From: Rhodoferax sediminis
GTDB lineage: Bacteria; Pseudomonadota; Gammaproteobacteria; Burkholderiales; Burkholderiaceae_C
DNA length: 64,000 bases
Assembly (NCBI RefSeq): GCF_006970865.1
Contig: NZ_CP035503.1
Span: forward strand, 4,167,001-4,231,000
Reading direction: 5' to 3'
The position numbers and the translations under genes were made by a program. Within the stretch, counting starts at the first letter, position 1. Each line of letters begins with the position of its first letter. Below, piece after piece: positions 60,918 through 64,000 of the stretch. Below the pieces are notes generated by a model, which searched no databases, had not been told where the DNA came from, and saw only the letters and a program-made list of their open reading frames with translations.

Positions 60918-62408
60918 ATGAGCGAACCCGTGAACACTTTCGAGGCCTTGCAACAAGGCCGCCCCACTGGTCCGCTGGTACGGGGCTACGAGGTCATCAT
61001 CGGCTTCGAAACCCACGCGCAGCTGTCCACACACAGCAAGATTTTCAGCCGCGCCGCCACGGCCTTCGGCGCCGAGCCCAACACCCAGGCCTGCGCGGTC
61101 GATCTGGCGCTGCCGGGCACCCTGCCAGTCATGAACAAGGGCGCGGTGGAGCGCGCAATCCAGTTCGGCCTGGCGATCGGCGCGCGCATCGCGCCGCGCA
61201 GCATCTTTGCACGCAAGAACTACTTCTACCCTGACCTGCCCAAGGGCTACCAGATCAGCCAGTACGAGATCCCGGTGGTGCAGGGTGGTTCGGTCTCGTT
61301 TTTCCTCGGCGAGGAATCCAAGACCGTGCGACTGGTACGCGCCCACCTCGAAGAGGATGCCGGCAAGTCGCTGCACGAAGACTTCGTGGGCATGAGCGGC
61401 ATCGACCTGAACCGCGCCGGCACGCCGCTGCTGGAGATAGTGACCGAGCCCGACATGCGCTCCACCGCCGAGGCCGTGGCCTACGCCCGCGAACTGCACA
61501 AGATCGTGACCTGGATCGGCATTTGCGACGGCAACATGCAGGAGGGCTCGTTCCGCTGCGATGCCAACGTGTCGGTGCGCAAGCCCGGCGAGAGGCTCGG
61601 CACGCGGCGCGAAATCAAGAACCTGAACAGCTTCAAGTTCATGCAGCAGGCCATCGACTACGAGATCCGCTGGCAGATCGAGCAGCTTGAAGACGGCCAT
61701 GCGATCCAGCAGGCCACCGTGCTGTTCGACCCCGGCACGGGCGAGACCCGCGCCATGCGCACCAAGGAAGACGCGGCGGACTACCGCTACTTCCCCGACC
61801 CGGATCTGCCGCCACTGGCGATTGCGTCCGAATGGGTGGAGCGCGTGCGCGCGCAGATGACCGAGCTGCCACGCGTGATGGCGGCGCGCTTCTGCGCGGA
61901 CTATGGCCTTTCGGACTACGACGCGACGGCATTGACGCAAAGCCGCGAGATGGCGGCTTATTTCGAAGCCACCGCCAAAGCCTGCAACCAGCCCAAGCTG
62001 GCCAGCAACTGGATCATGGGTGAAGTCTCGCGCCGACTGAATACCGACGAGATCGGCATCGAACAGGCGCCCGTCCCGGCGGCCCGGCTCGCGCAGCTGA
62101 TCACGCGCATTGCCGACGAGACGATTTCCAACAGCGCCGCGCGGCAGGTGTTCGATGCACTGTGGACTGCCGAGGGCAGCGACGTGGACGGCCTGATCGA
62201 AGCCAAGGGCCTGAAGCAAATGAACGACACCAGCGCCCTCGACAAGATCATCGACGACGTGCTGGCCGCCAATACCAAATCCGTCGAGGAGTTCCGCGCC
62301 GGCAAGGACAAGGCGTTCAACGCACTGGTCGGCCAGGTCATGAAGGCCAGCAAAGGCAAGGCGAACCCCTCGCAGGTTAACGACTCGCTGCGAAAAAAGC
62401 TCGGCTAG
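60918..62408 (+). CDS. gatB: Aspartyl/glutamyl-tRNA amidotransferase subunit B
   Basis: A 496-aa kinase-amidotransferase subunit. [39 protein letters not shown] and the [20 protein letters not shown] motif are complete, and the C-terminal YqeY-like tail domain ends in [14 protein letters not shown]. The start is 1 nt after the gatA stop. REP-like repeats follow. Confidence 0.97.
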   Translation: MSEPVNTFEALQQGRPTGPLVRGYEVIIGFETHAQLSTHSKIFSRAATAFGAEPNTQACAVDLALPGTLPVMNKGAVERAIQFGLAIGARIAPRSIFARKNYFYPDLPKGYQISQYEIPVVQGGSVSFFLGEESKTVRLVRAHLEEDAGKSLHEDFVGMSGIDLNRAGTPLLEIVTEPDMRSTAEAVAYARELHKIVTWIGICDGNMQEGSFRCDANVSVRKPGERLGTRREIKNLNSFKFMQQAIDYEIRWQIEQLEDGHAIQQATVLFDPGTGETRAMRTKEDAADYRYFPDPDLPPLAIASEWVERVRAQMTELPRVMAARFCADYGLSDYDATALTQSREMAAYFEATAKACNQPKLASNWIMGEVSRRLNTDEIGIEQAPVPAARLAQLITRIADETISNSAARQVFDALWTAEGSDVDGLIEAKGLKQMNDTSALDKIIDDVLAANTKSVEEFRAGKDKAFNALVGQVMKASKGKANPSQVNDSLRKKLG

Positions 62409-62417
62409 CTATCCCCC

Positions 62418-62445
62418 GTGGATTCCCGGTCAAGCCGGGAATGAC
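62418..62445. repeat. REP-like palindrome 1 downstream of gatB
   Basis: TGGATTCCCGG and its mirrored complement around a short loop. With the copy at 62506-62532 it forms an inverted pair of the widespread GTCATTCCCGC...GCGGGAATCCA type, in the 147-nt gap between convergent genes. Confidence 0.7.
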
Positions 62446-62505
62446 AGGCGAGAAGGCAAGGGATGGTAGACAGAAGAATCTGCGCTGTCATTCCTGCCCA
62501 CCTCC

Positions 62506-62532
62506 GTCATTCCCGCGTAGGCGGGAATCCAC
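62506..62532. repeat. REP-like palindrome 2, opposite orientation
   Basis: GTCATTCCCGC gtag GCGGGAATCCAC, the inverse of the copy at 62418. A partial GTCATTCCTGCCC lies between them at 62488. Such pairs often end transcripts or protect RNA 3' ends. Confidence 0.7.
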
Positions 62533-62555
62533 TGTTCGCCAGCGGCTCGCTCCCC

Positions 62556-63194
62556 TCAACGCGGGGCCGGGACCTGCGGCGTCCACAACTGCTTGAGCTT
62601 GACGAGTTCGTCGTCGAAACGCGCGTTGATGCGTTTTTTCTCGGCATCCTGCTCGGCGATGAAGCGGCTTTGCACCGCGGTGCTGCGCGCGTTGTCGTCC
62701 GCTTGGCGCTGCAGCGAAGACGGCACCCTGGTCGGGTTCTTTTTGTAGAACTCGAATTCGGCATCGATGCTCTGGCGCTCGGCCTGCAGTTCGCCCACGC
62801 GCTTTTGCGCGGCGCGGATCACGTCGTCGACCTGGCTCAGCGCTTGCGCCCGCTCCTGGTCGTGCACCGCCTTGTTGGGATAGCGCACCAGTAGTGCCCG
62901 GTCGCGGCGCTTTTCTTCGCGCTGGCGCGCCTGCTCTTCCTGCATGAGCTTTTGCTGCGCCTCCTGGGCCGCGCGCTCCTGCGCCGTGAGCGACGGACCC
63001 ACCGTGCGGCGCACCGTGCCGCTGGGATTGAGCTCTTTTTGCGTGCGGTCGATGCAGTCGGCAATCGGCCGGTCGGCGTTCAGCACGCGCCCCTTGGCGT
63101 CGGTGCAGGTGTAGATGCCTTGCGCTGCAGCAGATCCCATGGAGCCGGCCAACAGCAGCAGCGCCGCGAGCGCTCCCCGAGTCAAATTCAGCAC
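62556..63194 (-). CDS. DUF4124 domain protein, periplasmic
   Basis: A 212-aa protein with a signal peptide (about residues 1-26, ending GSAAAQG). DUF4124 follows (IYTCTDAKGRVLNADRPIADC, with two Cys likely paired). A long charged coiled coil, about 80-205, is rich in Gln, Glu and Arg. GTG 63194 is chosen because AAGGA precedes it and the signal peptide begins there; the frame extends upstream without a signal. Function unknown. It is 14 nt after pyrE. Confidence 0.8.
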   Translation of the reverse strand: MLNLTRGALAALLLLAGSMGSAAAQGIYTCTDAKGRVLNADRPIADCIDRTQKELNPSGTVRRTVGPSLTAQERAAQEAQQKLMQEEQARQREEKRRDRALLVRYPNKAVHDQERAQALSQVDDVIRAAQKRVGELQAERQSIDAEFEFYKKNPTRVPSSLQRQADDNARSTAVQSRFIAEQDAEKKRINARFDDELVKLKQLWTPQVPAPR

Positions 63195-63208
63195 ATTTAT
63201 CCTTCGAT

Positions 63209-63913
63209 TCAATCTACGCCGTAGCGCCGCCGGTAAGCCAGCACCTGTTCGTGGTGCGCGCCCGCCCCCTCGCGGCCGCTGTGGGACAGATACTGCAATA
63301 AATCCGCTAGCGTCGCAATCGCACAAACCTGCAGGCCGAGCTGATCGCGCACATATTGCACGGCACTGTGGTTCACATCCAGCCCGCCCTCGGTCGCCTT
63401 CTCCTGCCGGTCCAGCGCAATCGCCACGGCATGCGGCGTGGCCCCGGCGGCGCGGATGATGGCGATCGACTCACGCACCGCGGTGCCGGCCGACATCACG
63501 TCATCGACGATCAGCACCCGGCCCTTGAGCGGCGCACCGACCAGCGTGCCGCCCTCGCCGTGGTCCTTCGCCTCCTTGCGGTTGTAGGCAAAGGGCACGT
63601 TGCGCCCGAGCCGCGCCAGCTCGATGGCCACCGCGGCGCCGAGCGGGATGCCCTTGTAGGCCGGGCCGAAAATCATGTCGAACCCGATGCCGCTGGCGAG
63701 CAGGGCTTTTGCATAGAATTGCGCGAGCCGGCCCAGCTTGGCGCCGTCGTCGAACAGGCCGGCGTTGAAGAAGTAGGGGCTCAGGCGGCCCGCCTTGGTT
63801 TTGAACTCGCCAAAGCGCAGCACACCGGAATCGACAGAAAACTGCACGAACTCCTGAGCCAGCCGGTCATGTTCGGCCTGCTGCTCAGCTGTTCGCGCGC
63901 TTGCAACCACCAT
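63209..63913 (-). CDS. pyrE: Orotate phosphoribosyltransferase
   Basis: A 234-aa enzyme that makes OMP from orotate and PRPP in pyrimidine synthesis. FGEFKTKAGRLSPYFFNAG and the PRPP motif VLIVDDVMSAGTA (133-145) are complete. The N-terminus is about 20 residues longer than in E. coli. ATG 63913 overlaps, base for base in CATG, the start of the divergent exonuclease gene. Confidence 0.96.
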   Translation of the reverse strand: MVVASARTAEQQAEHDRLAQEFVQFSVDSGVLRFGEFKTKAGRLSPYFFNAGLFDDGAKLGRLAQFYAKALLASGIGFDMIFGPAYKGIPLGAAVAIELARLGRNVPFAYNRKEAKDHGEGGTLVGAPLKGRVLIVDDVMSAGTAVRESIAIIRAAGATPHAVAIALDRQEKATEGGLDVNHSAVQYVRDQLGLQVCAIATLADLLQYLSHSGREGAGAHHEQVLAYRRRYGVD

Positions 63914-64000
63914 GGGGAAATCCTTGTTCAAACTCACCAGCCTCAATCTCAACGGCATCCGTTCCGCCAGCACCAAGGGGGTGGAAGCGTGGCTGACCCG
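63912..64000 (+). CDS. Exodeoxyribonuclease III family enzyme, first residues (cut by window edge)
   Basis: Only 29 codons are in the window. LFKLTSLNLNGIRSASTKGVE then AWLTR matches the start of ExoIII/AP endonuclease proteins, where Asn of the LNLNGIR motif helps bind metal. ATG 63912 shares two bases with the pyrE start codon on the other strand; a TTG at 63924 is an alternative start. Confidence 0.75.
   Translation, partial: MGKSLFKLTSLNLNGIRSASTKGVEAWLT

Overview
The window is a high-GC (roughly 65%) betaproteobacterial chromosome segment. Gene content and order point to Burkholderiales, family Comamonadaceae (Polaromonas/Rhodoferax/Variovorax-like). The pointers are atpIBEFHAGD followed by a lipB-lipA block, str and S10 ribosomal operons joined through tuf, hemB/hemJ back to back, mreBCD-mrdA opposite gatCAB, and many copies of a short intergenic palindromic repeat that I associate with this family. 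The genus is an inference.

Layout. 1-5964 (minus): the F1Fo ATP synthase operon, with atpD cut by the window edge. 6142-11878 (plus): a CopD-like membrane protein, D-amino acid aminotransferase, ybeD-lipB-lipA (lipoate), an EamA exporter and sdaA. 11892-14942 (minus): a transporter-less PTS phosphorelay (EI, HPr, mannose-type IIA) and a lipoprotein. 14978-18825: CoA transferase, DUF4197, TlpA-like thioredoxin, GNAT and peroxiredoxin. 18945-29042 (minus): rpsL-rpsG-fusA-tuf-rpsJ-rplCDWB-rpsS-rplV-rpsC-rplP-rpmC-rpsQ, ending in a strong terminator. 29213-33073 (minus): D,D-carboxypeptidase, hydrolase, thioredoxin-like ferredoxin, VanZ and HemJ. 33391-44217: hemB, CorA, a GST/dienelactone hydrolase/isomerase trio, SDR, MarC, a Mla/MCE lipid-transport operon and a Cys/Met PLP enzyme. 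44262-45911: a lower-GC accessory insert. 45933-54300: ClC channel, cytochrome b plus Mo-oxidoreductase, LysR-mmsA-GMC oxidoreductase, TauE/SafE. 54388-58912 (minus): mreBCD-mrdA. 59127-62408 (plus): gatCAB. Last come a DUF4124 protein, pyrE and the start of an exonuclease III gene.

Most of the window is housekeeping. The main accessory feature is 44262-45911: two plus-strand genes (a TIR-like, CAP12/Pycsar-type effector broken by an apparent 1-nt frameshift, and an unknown 165-aa protein). Each starts 16-23 nt after a GTTRRRY-type core, two of the three cores have palindromic partners, and no integrase is present. I read it as a small integron-derived cassette array carrying a possible defence gene.

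Other leads are a candidate structured RNA with its own terminator between hemJ and hemB, a second candidate RNA/leader before the TauE/SafE gene, a consensus promoter plus stem-loop inside the S10 operon, and dispersed repeats that have become coding sequence in a LysR regulator and in a lipoprotein signal peptide. No tRNA, rRNA, CRISPR array or transposase was seen.
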